Part shown: positions 7,071-13,275 of the stretch, one piece after another | Layout of the letters: every line of letters begins with the position of its first letter | How positions within the stretch are numbered: the stretch's first letter is position 1 | Assembly (NCBI GenBank): GCA_000485475.1 | Contig: AXYY01000017.1 | Location: 1-13,275 of the forward strand | Source of the DNA: Candidatus Ancillula trichonymphae ImTpAt | GTDB taxonomy: Bacteria > Actinomycetota > Actinomycetes > Actinomycetales > Bifidobacteriaceae | Direction of reading: 5' to 3' | Length of the DNA: 13,275 nt | Notes under the pieces: generated by a model | Seen by the model: the letters and a program-made list of their open reading frames with translations, nothing else | What the model was told of the DNA's origin: nothing | Database searches by the model: none | Position numbers and translations under genes: made by a program

Positions 7071-8504
7071 ATGCGAAAAGCAAAGATAGTTTGTACGATT
7101 GGTCCAGCAACTGAGAGTCTGGAGCAAGTGGTGAGGCTTGTGGGTGCAGGTATGGATGTTGCACGCCTCAACAGATCTCATGGTGATTCAAAAACCCATG
7201 AAGTGGTCTACAACAACATTCGTGAAGCTGCTAGTAAAACTGGTAGGAATGTTGCTGTTCTAGTTGATTTGCAGGGTCCGAAAATTAGACTAGACAAGTT
7301 CAAAGAAAACAAGAAATATGAACTTCTGAAAGATGATATTGTAGTTATTACTACTGAGGACATTCTTGGTGAAAGACAACCCAACGGCGATGTATTGGTA
7401 AGTACAACTTATAAGGGACTACCAGGTAATGTAAAAGTTGGAGATCCGCTACTCATCGATGACGGAAAAGTTCGTCTGGAAGCTGTTGAAGTGACCAGTA
7501 ACTTCATCAGAGCAAAAGCGGTTGTTGCAGGTACAATTTCGAACAACAAGGGAATAAACTTGCCCTGGGCCGCAGTTGCTGTTCCCGCACTTTCTGAAAA
7601 GGATAAGGATGACTTGCGGTGGGCGGTTAGAGTAGGAGCTGATATAGTTGCGCTGTCGTTTGTACGTAGTGCGAAAGACTATGAAGACGCGTGGAATATC
7701 ATGAACAAAGAGGGACGCATTCTGCCAGTGGTTGCAAAAATTGAGAAACCTCAGGCTGTTGATAATTTAGAGGAAGTGGTTAAGGCATTCGATGGTATTA
7801 TGGTTGCGCGCGGAGATCTAGGCGTTGAGTTACCACTTGAAGTTGTGCCACTCATCCAGAAGCGATGCATTGAGTTATCTCGGCAGTACGGAAAGCCCGT
7901 GATTGTCGCTACACAAGTTCTTGAAACTATGACGAATAATCCTATGCCGACGCGCGCGGAAGTTTCTGACTGCGCAAACGCTATTCTTGATGGTGCCGAT
8001 GCTATTATGACTTCTGGTGAAACTTCTGTTGGTGAGTATCCCATTCTCACGATTGAAACTATGGCTCGTATTTCTGACTACCAGACGGCGAACGGACTGG
8101 ATAGTATTCCGAAAGTTGCAAATCCTTCAAACTCAGATGGCGGTGCAATTATACTGAGCGCAGTTGAAACAGCAACTCGCCTTGGCACTAAGGCAATTGT
8201 GGTGTTAACATCTTCAGGTAACTCCGCGCATCTGGTTAGTCGTTTGCGCCCGAATGTTCCAATTATTGCACTGACGGACAACGAGCATACTCGTGCTTCT
8301 CTGGCATTGAGCTGGGGCGTTGAAAGTTTCTTGATTGATGAATTGAAATCTGCAGATGACATTTTGAGCGTATCTGATGCGACACTTAGGAAGAACGGTT
8401 TGGCAACTGATGGCGACACTATTGTGGTTCTTTCGGGCACACCAATTGGCAAGGTGGGTTCGACTAATACAATTTCGGTCCACAGAGTTGGTGAGTACTT
8501 TTAG
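7071..8504 (+). CDS. pyk: Pyruvate kinase
   Basis: Pyruvate kinase converts PEP and ADP to pyruvate and ATP, the last step of glycolysis. The 477-residue protein has the usual core without the extra C-terminal PEP-utiliser-like domain. It begins AKIVCTIGPATES and has the active-site segment DVARLNRSHG with R32 and N34. LVDLQGPKIR follows, then the B domain (about 68-165), AKIEKPQAV with the catalytic K223, MVARGDLGVE with D249, VIVATQVLETM, and TSGETSVGEYP. The C-terminal regulatory domain covers roughly residues 345-477. RLNRSHG instead of RxNFSHG and the MRKAKIV opening resemble bifidobacterial pyruvate kinases as I remember them. The product would supply pyruvate, also the substrate of the upstream IlvBN. 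It faces hflX, so the two transcription units converge here. Confidence 0.96.
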   Translation: MRKAKIVCTIGPATESLEQVVRLVGAGMDVARLNRSHGDSKTHEVVYNNIREAASKTGRNVAVLVDLQGPKIRLDKFKENKKYELLKDDIVVITTEDILGERQPNGDVLVSTTYKGLPGNVKVGDPLLIDDGKVRLEAVEVTSNFIRAKAVVAGTISNNKGINLPWAAVAVPALSEKDKDDLRWAVRVGADIVALSFVRSAKDYEDAWNIMNKEGRILPVVAKIEKPQAVDNLEEVVKAFDGIMVARGDLGVELPLEVVPLIQKRCIELSRQYGKPVIVATQVLETMTNNPMPTRAEVSDCANAILDGADAIMTSGETSVGEYPILTIETMARISDYQTANGLDSIPKVANPSNSDGGAIILSAVETATRLGTKAIVVLTSSGNSAHLVSRLRPNVPIIALTDNEHTRASLALSWGVESFLIDELKSADDILSVSDATLRKNGLATDGDTIVVLSGTPIGKVGSTNTISVHRVGEYF

Positions 8505-8514
8505 CAAAATCTGG

Positions 8515-9918
8515 ACTACTTAATTCAGCTGAAAACTTTCCAGGTATCCACACAACGATGCGGATACCGTACTCAGTTTTTGCACGCTCTAGCACCTAAC
8601 CGTGCTTGATATATCATTGCTAGTTTGCGGCCATTTTCAAAAGAAATGGTCACATCTAGTTGTTTGTAGTTGCTGACTTTGAAGACTTTTTGCCGAATTA
8701 CATCAAGAAGTTCATCCAGTCCCTTGTTTTTGGCAACTGAAATGAACTCGGCATTTTTATACAACCGTTTGAGTCGTTCGAGTTCGCCAGTGGTTATTTT
8801 AGATCAGTTTTGTTGAACACGATGAGTTCGTTTTTTTTTGCTCTTTTAGTACAACTTTTCCGTCAGCATCCAAGGAGTGGATTTTTGCGAGCACTTCGTT
8901 AACCGCCTCAATCTGCTGTTTAGTTTGACTGGATGATGCATCAACGATGTGATTATGTTCGAATCAGCTGCCTCTTTGAGTGTTGAGTAGAACGCTTCAA
9001 CCAGCGCAGTTGGAAGGTTCTGAATGAAACCAACCGTATCTGTTATTGTGAACTGCGGGTGCGCTCCATGCTGCGCCTAGTTGTTGTATCAAGTGCTGCA
9101 AAAGCGCATTCTCTACCAGAGCATCCGATTGGTGAGTGCGTTCAGCAGAGAGCTTTCTCCGGCGTTGGTATATACCCCACAATAGCAACTGAAGGTGTCC
9201 GATTATCTAGGCACTTTTGCCTTCTTGTCCTGTCTTCTTGCCGCACCTTCGCCAATCTGCGTTTTAGTAGTGCGATTTTAGTTCGAATTCCGTCATCTGT
9301 CTACTTCCAGTTGTGTTTCACCAGGTCCTCTTTTTGATCCTATTTCAACTCCGCCACCAACTTGACCTCCACTTTGTCTAGTAGACATCATTGCGCCCCA
9401 GCCTCGAAGCCGTGGTAGTAAGTATTCTAGTTGCGCTAGTTCAATCTGAATGCGACCAGTTTTCGACTTCGCGCGCTTTGCGAAGATGTTCAGTATTAGA
9501 GCCGTTTCATCAACCACTTTAACCTTAACAACTTCTTCAAGTCTTCGTGAGACACTTGGGAGCAGTGTATCCGCCTCAAGTTCATCGATTAGTGCAGCAA
9601 CCTTTTCGGCTTTGCCCTTGCCCAGGTATGTCGACTTATCAGGTTCGCACCGCCGCTGGAAAATGCGTGCCAAGCACATCGCGCCCGCAGTTTCAGCAAG
9701 ACGCTCGAGTTCATTAAGTGCCAGATTTGCCTCAGCCTCCGTCATTTTCGCACTAGAAAAAACAACCGACCAAGCACAACGCGCTCCAAGCGCACTTTTC
9801 GGTACTCTACATCTATTCCAGTTTCTTGCTCGGTGCGGAATCTTGAAGCCTTCTTTTGCTCGTTGAGATTATGCCGAACTTCAACATCTAGTTGTTCAAG
9901 ATCACTCACGTCCTGCAT
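8515..9918 (-). pseudogene. hflX: hflX pseudogene (ribosome-splitting GTPase), many frameshifts
   Basis: HflX is a GTPase that binds the 50S subunit and splits stalled ribosomes, notably in heat stress. Reading the minus strand across shifting frames gives nearly the whole family protein. In order these are: SDLEQLDVEVRHNL and VEYRKVRLERVVL from the ATG at 9918; MTEAEANLALNELERLAETAGA; DETALILNIFAKRAKSKTGR; QLEYLLPRLRGWGAMMSTRQ; GGQVGGGVEIGSKRGPGET; IRTKIALLKRRLAKVRQ; PSVAIVGY; a G1 loop NAGESSLLNALT; SDALVENALFAALDTTTRR; the G3 segment TDTVGFIQNLPTALVEAF; HIVDASS; ELIVFNKTDL (G4); and a C-terminal domain ending near 8515. Frame changes occur near 9765, 9290, 9175, 9125, 9080, 8965, 8835 and 8810, with more toward 8610, where an in-frame TAG also lies. 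The G1 lysine is Glu. No functional HflX can be made. The gene lies 25 bases downstream of xerD. Confidence 0.9.
8543..8581 (+). terminator. Weak candidate terminator after pyk
   Basis: GGTATCC at 8543-8549 and GGATACC at 8562-8568 form a perfect 7-bp stem with a 12-base loop. A T5 run follows at 8577-8581, about 8 bases after the stem. The long loop and the gap before the T-run make it a poor intrinsic terminator. The bases also lie inside the decayed 3' end of hflX and may be leftover coding sequence. Confidence 0.3.
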
Positions 9919-9943
9919 TATATCATACACCACACATGTGCGC

Positions 9944-10882
9944 CTACTTGCGAAGTACACTTCTAGGGTGAGTTGCCGCATAGACTTCACGAACGAGATT
10001 GTTTGAGAGAGCGGTGTAAATATGAGTAGTTGCAATAGATACATGTCCCAGAAGTTCTTGAACACTACGAATGTCTGCACCTGCTTGTAACAGATGCGTT
10101 GCGTAGGAATGGCGTAGTGAGTGCGGAGAAACCTTGTCATCCAGCTTCGCGTTCATCGCCCTGATCTTGATAATCTCCCAGATATTCTGGCGGCTGATGT
10201 CGTTTCCGTGCAGATTTAGAAATAACGAACTGCATTGCTTTTTCTTGCTCAAAAAAAACGGTCTTGAATACGCTGAGTACCTCTCAAATGCCTGCATTGC
10301 ATATGAGCCAACTGGAACCAGGCGCTGTTTGGAACCTTTTCCTGTCAAAATAACGGACCCCATTGATGTATTAGCCTCAACATCAGTTGGCGAAAGTGCG
10401 ACAAGTTCTGAGACTCGAGCACCAGTTGCATACAACAACTCCAAAATTGCCACATCGCGAACACCTCTTGGTGAAGTGTCCTGTGCGGTAGTTTCAATCA
10501 GGGCCCGCACTTGGTCAACCTGTAATGCTTTCGGAATTCGAATTGGACGTCTAGCAGTTTTCACATTCTCCATGACATTGGCGTCCAGAACTTCTTCATC
10601 AACTAGGTACACAAAGAATGACTTAAGTGTAGAAATTTTACGAGCAACTGAATTTGCAGAATACCGCTCAAGCGTTAACAAGTACTCATTTATGTCAACA
10701 CTTGAAATTTCTGCAATACTACTAATCTCACCCGCCAGATTGTGCACCAAGTTGTCTTGTGCGTAGCCCAGAAAATGCCTCAAATCATTTGTGTATGCAT
10801 CAAGTGTATTTTTCGACAACCCTTTCTCAATGTACGCGAACAACAAAAAGCGTGCGGCAAGATCCTTCAGTTGATTATACAT
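9944..10882 (-). CDS. xerD: Tyrosine site-specific recombinase XerD
   Basis: This is a tyrosine recombinase of the Xer family, which resolves chromosome dimers at the dif site near the terminus. From the ATG at 10882 it has 312 residues, normal for XerC/XerD. The N-terminal SAM-like core-binding domain (about 1-100) includes IEKGLSKNTLDAYTNDL. The catalytic domain shows the full set of residues: R156 in ATGARVSEL, K182 in TGKGSKQR, H254 and R257 in HSLRHSYATHLL, H280 in LGHVSIATTHIYT and the nucleophile Y289. The ending LVREVYAATHPR resembles actinobacterial XerD more than XerC, but the choice between the two is not certain. A TTG at 10903 would add 7 residues. I prefer the ATG because it gives the same 8-base ATGnnTAR overlap with the upstream gene seen at other junctions here. 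Loss of hflX next to it has left xerD whole. Confidence 0.9.
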   Translation of the reverse strand: MYNQLKDLAARFLLFAYIEKGLSKNTLDAYTNDLRHFLGYAQDNLVHNLAGEISSIAEISSVDINEYLLTLERYSANSVARKISTLKSFFVYLVDEEVLDANVMENVKTARRPIRIPKALQVDQVRALIETTAQDTSPRGVRDVAILELLYATGARVSELVALSPTDVEANTSMGSVILTGKGSKQRLVPVGSYAMQAFERYSAYSRPFFLSKKKQCSSLFLNLHGNDISRQNIWEIIKIRAMNAKLDDKVSPHSLRHSYATHLLQAGADIRSVQELLGHVSIATTHIYTALSNNLVREVYAATHPRSVLRK

Positions 10883-11462
10883 AGGTGATTTTGCTAGAGT
10901 CAAGTTCTCTTAATCTCGGCCGTCCACTTTCATGGCTCAAATCTGCAGCTCCAAGTAGTAGTGAAATTCCAAAAGTCCAACCATCCTTCAACCCCAACTT
11001 TTCCTTGAAATACTGCGCCCTCTCGCTAGCAAACGGAACTCCAGCGAGTCCACAGATGCAGTTACCTAGACCTAAAGAATGTGCTGCTAGTGCCATATTT
11101 TCTACAACTATTCCGCAGTCTCGAACCGGACTTGACACAGAATTCTCATCATCAGTTTCAGGAATTGCAACAATCACAATTGCAGGTGCGCCGTAAAAGA
11201 GTCTACCACCTCGAGACATTATGCGCTCGTAGGACGCTCTGGTTGCTGCATTATTCTTCAAGTCTTCAAGTCCCTCAGCTTCTAGTTCGGCACTCAACTC
11301 TTGATTAGTGACCACAACTAGTTGCCATTGCTGTTTGTTGTATGCACTAGGCGCCGCATTACCCGCCTCTGCAACCGCTCGTAGATCCTCAATTGAAACA
11401 GCCTCACCAGTAAACTTGCGCGCTGTATATCTACTTCTTATTGTTTTTAGGACTTCATTCAT
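10875..11462 (-). CDS. Nitroreductase-family flavoprotein
   Basis: This belongs to the FMN-dependent nitroreductase family, cytosolic NAD(P)H-using reductases whose true substrates vary. The 195-residue protein is full length for the shorter members of the family. Visible signatures are the N-terminal FMN-phosphate segment IRSRYTARKFTGEAV, AEAGNAAPSAYNKQQWQLVVVT, and in the second half DCGIVVENMALAAHSLGLGNCICGLA with a closing GWTFGISLLLG. I cannot assign a specific substrate. The ATG has AGGGGAG at 11467-11473 on the minus strand, 4 bases upstream, the clearest ribosome binding site on this strand. It follows cysS by 27 bases and overlaps xerD by 8, so it is probably in the cysS transcript. 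Confidence 0.88.
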   Translation of the reverse strand: MNEVLKTIRSRYTARKFTGEAVSIEDLRAVAEAGNAAPSAYNKQQWQLVVVTNQELSAELEAEGLEDLKNNAATRASYERIMSRGGRLFYGAPAIVIVAIPETDDENSVSSPVRDCGIVVENMALAAHSLGLGNCICGLAGVPFASERAQYFKEKLGLKDGWTFGISLLLGAADLSHESGRPRLRELDSSKITYV

Positions 11463-11489
11463 ACTTCTCCCCTATTCTTATCATCAGTT

Positions 11490-12947
11490 TTACACATCTT
11501 TAGTTCTCCAAGTTGTCTGACCAACACCGTCTTCAACTTCAACACCCATCGCTAGTAGTTCACCCCGAATCTCGTCAGCCAGCTTGAAGTTCTTGCGCTC
11601 TTTGGCCTCTGCGCGGTTTGCGATCAACTCCTCAATTTGTGCACAAAGTTCATCAGAAATGTGCGGTTCATCTTCACTCCAAGCCGCAGAATACGGATCA
11701 ACGCCCAAGATGTCCAGTGCTTTTCGAACAAGTACGGCATTTTCGAACGCACCCTTGTAGTCTTTTTGGGCAACTAGTGTCTGCACAAACTTCAACTTTT
11801 GCCAAACACATGCAAGTGCCGCGGAAACATTGAGGTCCTCGTTCATGCGGTAGACGAACTCCTTAAACTCATCAATTGAAGCAGTTTCAACGGTCTTCGC
11901 GCTGAATAATCCAGACAAGCCATGTTCTTCAAGTTCATCGTTCAACTTGCCCAGTTGCGTTTTAAGTCTGGTTATCGCGGTTTTACTAGACTCAAGCGTT
12001 TCGTCTGTCCACTCAAGCATGCTCCGGTAGTGGACAGTAGACAGCGCATATCTTAGTGCAAGTGCCGCAATTCTTGATGAATTTAATACGAAGTTGACGC
12101 CCAATCCATTGCCCAAACTCTTGCTCATCTTCTCACCTTTTGCAGTTACCCACGCAGAGTGCATCCAAAAAGCAGCAAAATCTCTACCAGCTGCACGACT
12201 CTGCGCAAGTTCGTTCTCGTGGTGCGGAAAACGCAAGTCCAAACCACCGCCATGTATATCAAATGCGTCACCAAGAATGCTACCGCTCATCGCAGAGCAC
12301 TCCAAATGCCAGCCAGGGTACCCAATTCCCCAGGGGCTTTCCCAACGAGCGTCTGCGGGATCTTGCGGTTTTGAGGTCTTCCAAAGTGCGAAATCTCGCT
12401 GATTTTTCTTGCCCTCGCGAAAATCTTCTTCTGAACTGCTGAGGTTGTCGACACTTTCTTGATTTGTTAGTTCGCCGTAGTCCTTCCATGCAGTGGTATC
12501 AAACCACACATCACTTTCAACTCCACGATATGCGTATCCGCGCGCCAAAAGTATCTCGACTAGTTCAATTTGTTCAGAAATATACTCACTAGCCCTTGGA
12601 ACCGCCGTTGGTAGTAGTAGCACGTTCAATTTAGCGTAAGCGTCCATAAATTCAGCCTCGTATTTTTGCGCCAACTCGCGCCAGTGAACACCGGATTTTG
12701 CTGCGCTTGTCCAAATCTTGTCGTTGATGTCAGTGATATTCTGCACGAACTGCACATTGAAACCCAGCGCATGAAGATAGCGTCGCAACACATCAAATGC
12801 AACACTTGCACGCATATGACCAATGTGTGGAGAACTCTGGACAGTTGGACCACAAACGTACATCTTCACACACCCGCCCGCACCATCAGGAGAAAAATCA
12901 ACGACTTGACGCATCTTGCTGTTGTACAGCCTCAGATTACCACCCAC
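11490..12947 (-). CDS. cysS: Cysteinyl-tRNA synthetase
   Basis: CysRS is the class I aminoacyl-tRNA synthetase that charges tRNA-Cys with cysteine. The 485-residue protein has the HIGH motif at 41-44 (PHIGHMRASVAFD) and KMSKS at 273-277. The zinc ligands that discriminate cysteine are all present: C32 in MYVCGPTV, C217 in GWHLECSAMS, H242 and E246 in PHHENE. The C-terminal anticodon-binding region (from about 330) contains RMNEDLNVSAAL and ends with KNFKLADEIRGELLAMGVEVEDG. It is an essential, apparently intact gene. The start is GTG at 12947. An in-frame TAG sits immediately upstream, so no earlier start is possible. There is no ribosome binding site but an extended -10 promoter at the right distance, implying a leaderless mRNA. 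It is the first gene of the minus-strand unit. Confidence 0.95.
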   Translation of the reverse strand: MGGNLRLYNSKMRQVVDFSPDGAGGCVKMYVCGPTVQSSPHIGHMRASVAFDVLRRYLHALGFNVQFVQNITDINDKIWTSAAKSGVHWRELAQKYEAEFMDAYAKLNVLLLPTAVPRASEYISEQIELVEILLARGYAYRGVESDVWFDTTAWKDYGELTNQESVDNLSSSEEDFREGKKNQRDFALWKTSKPQDPADARWESPWGIGYPGWHLECSAMSGSILGDAFDIHGGGLDLRFPHHENELAQSRAAGRDFAAFWMHSAWVTAKGEKMSKSLGNGLGVNFVLNSSRIAALALRYALSTVHYRSMLEWTDETLESSKTAITRLKTQLGKLNDELEEHGLSGLFSAKTVETASIDEFKEFVYRMNEDLNVSAALACVWQKLKFVQTLVAQKDYKGAFENAVLVRKALDILGVDPYSAAWSEDEPHISDELCAQIEELIANRAEAKERKNFKLADEIRGELLAMGVEVEDGVGQTTWRTKDV

Positions 12948-12953
12948 CTATGC

Positions 12954-12962
12954 ATTATACCA
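12954..12962 (-). promoter_or_regulatory. Extended -10 promoter of cysS, leaderless
   Basis: On the minus strand TGGTATAAT is a perfect extended -10 (TGnTATAAT). The last base of the hexamer is 6 bases before the GTG of cysS, so transcription should begin at or within a base or two of the start codon. The -35 area (TTCTAG with 17-base spacing) matches poorly, which is common for extended -10 promoters. Confidence 0.65.
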
Positions 12963-13029
12963 TAGCGCGCACGTGCTAGAACTTGCCTGCGTTCAGGGTT
13001 ACAAGTGTAGTATAACAAACACCATTAAC

Positions 13030-13144
13030 TGCGCAGCAAAACGCTGTATTTTGCGCACAACGGAGTTTCTACAAAACACTACCTTATTGTGCAGGCGCGC
13101 GGGTGAATTGGGGTGCGCAAACGCGTTTTTGCGCAACAAAACGC
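13030..13144. repeat. Direct repeat of a 15-mer, 100 bases apart, with TGCGCA cluster
   Basis: TGCGCAGCAAAACGC at 13030-13044 recurs as TGCGCAACAAAACGC at 13130-13144, with 14 of 15 bases identical and starts exactly 100 bases apart. The self-complementary core TGCGCA also occurs at 13052-13057 and 13114-13119, making four copies in about 106 bases. AAAACGC appears once more at 13264-13270. These look like binding sites for a DNA-binding regulator, but no regulator is identified. Confidence 0.55.
13114..13135. repeat. Inverted repeat, possible operator
   Basis: TGCGCAAA at 13114-13121 and TTTGCGCA at 13128-13135 are perfect 8-base inverted arms around CGCGTT. AACGCGTT in the centre is itself nearly continuous with the arms. 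It lies about 58 bases upstream of the -10 of the rightward promoter. It could be an operator or a small hairpin; the absence of a trailing T-run argues against a terminator. Confidence 0.45.
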
Positions 13145-13169
13145 CATTTTCAGCTTCTCCTAACTACAC

Positions 13170-13198
13170 TTGTGGTTTATTTGAGGTTGTGGTATAAC
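13170..13198 (+). promoter_or_regulatory. Candidate rightward promoter at the window edge
   Basis: TTGTGG at 13170-13175, a 17-base spacer, and TATAAC at 13193-13198 preceded by TGG give an extended -10 promoter. It resembles the cysS promoter on the other strand. An ATG at 13206 begins 7 bases after the hexamer, so this transcript may also be leaderless. Confidence 0.45.
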
Positions 13199-13205
13199 AG
13201 TTATC

Positions 13206-13256
13206 ATGAAATTATTCATAAAGAGGGCACCCCTCCCCTCCCGCTTTCCAGTTTAA
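13206..13256 (+). CDS. Tiny ORF (16 codons) after a promoter, unknown
   Basis: ATG AAA TTA opens a frame of 16 codons, MKLFIKRAPLPSRFPV, ending in TAA at 13254-13256. I recognise no family, and there is no run of one amino acid to suggest an attenuator leader. Its only support is its position at the expected transcription start of a good extended -10 promoter. It may be a leader peptide, the start of a gene broken by a frameshift in the C-rich run, or chance. Confidence 0.2.
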   Translation: MKLFIKRAPLPSRFPV

Positions 13257-13275
13257 AGTCAAGAAAACGCACTTT

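Larger units (their letters stand above)
12963..13169. other. Non-coding stretch between cysS and the rightward promoter
   Basis: No convincing gene, tRNA or known riboswitch is visible here. The open frames that cross it on either strand lack ribosome binding sites and recognisable motifs. What it does hold is a cluster of short repeated and palindromic elements (TGCGCA, AAAACGC), described separately, and a TATAAC at 13011-13016 without a convincing -35. It separates divergently read promoters, so a regulatory role is the likeliest explanation. Confidence 0.6.

Noticed and set aside
8573..9188. Separate small minus-strand genes at 8573-8764 and 8997-9188
   Set aside because: Both are fragments of the same hflX remnant in different frames (C-terminal domain, and the segment around the G domain).
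9450..9866. A 138-codon plus-strand open frame over hflX
   Set aside because: The opposite strand clearly reads as HflX. The plus-strand translation is low-complexity shadow sequence.
10134..10766. A 210-codon plus-strand open frame antisense to xerD
   Set aside because: It lies wholly over xerD, whose motifs are complete. The translation is serine- and threonine-rich shadow sequence with no family motif and no ribosome binding site.
9944..10882. A phage or transposon integrase marking a mobile element
   Set aside because: Length, domain order and C-terminus match housekeeping XerD. There are no flanking repeats, attachment sites or cargo genes.
12948..13205. A CRISPR array or tRNA gene in the gap right of cysS
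   Set aside because: The repeats are only about 15 bases with a single 100-base interval and no regular spacers. No tRNA-like arms or T-loop GTTCGA sequence can be found.

Overview
The window looks like a stretch of chromosome from a low-to-mid-GC actinobacterium with a shrinking genome. The protein sequences have an actinobacterial flavour: the RsgA G-domain ending, the EPSP-synthase CGLAGT-like loop, and a pyruvate kinase that starts MRKAKIV and has an RLNRSHG loop. The pyruvate kinase most resembles what I remember of Bifidobacteriales. Two ribosome-associated GTPase genes are decaying while amino-acid and central-metabolism genes stay intact. That pattern fits a nutritional endosymbiont, for example a Bifidobacteriales symbiont of the 'Candidatus Ancillula' type. 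The organism assignment is inference from remembered family sequences, not a search result.

Left part (19-6973, plus strand): one tight run of co-directional genes, rpoZ, metK, rpe, ilvB, ilvN, aroA and a 3'-truncated rsgA. From metK to aroA the genes overlap or nearly touch, so translation is probably coupled. Together they supply the omega subunit of RNA polymerase, S-adenosylmethionine, the pentose-phosphate epimerase step, the first step of branched-chain amino-acid synthesis (both AHAS subunits) and the penultimate step of the shikimate pathway to chorismate. The run ends in rsgA, which has lost its zinc-binding C-terminal domain. A frameshifted remnant of the lost part is still readable.

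Middle (about 6974-8581): pyruvate kinase (pyk) with its own likely promoter, transcribed toward the minus-strand genes. A weak hairpin with a downstream T-run lies just after it.

Right part (8515-12947, minus strand): cysS, a nitroreductase-family flavoprotein gene, xerD and a hflX pseudogene, in transcription order. The hflX remnant covers nearly the whole protein, but it is broken by many small indels and its P-loop lysine reads as glutamate. cysS appears to be read from a leaderless mRNA driven by a perfect extended -10 promoter.

Far right (12948-13275): a non-coding stretch of about 260 bases. It carries four copies of the palindrome TGCGCA, a near-identical 15-mer repeated exactly 100 bases apart, and a second promoter-like site pointing right, followed by a tiny ORF at the window edge.

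I see no CRISPR array, tRNA or rRNA gene, insertion sequence or defence island. The most notable biology is the parallel loss of RsgA and HflX, and the possible operator cluster upstream of cysS. I found no convincing new multi-gene system.
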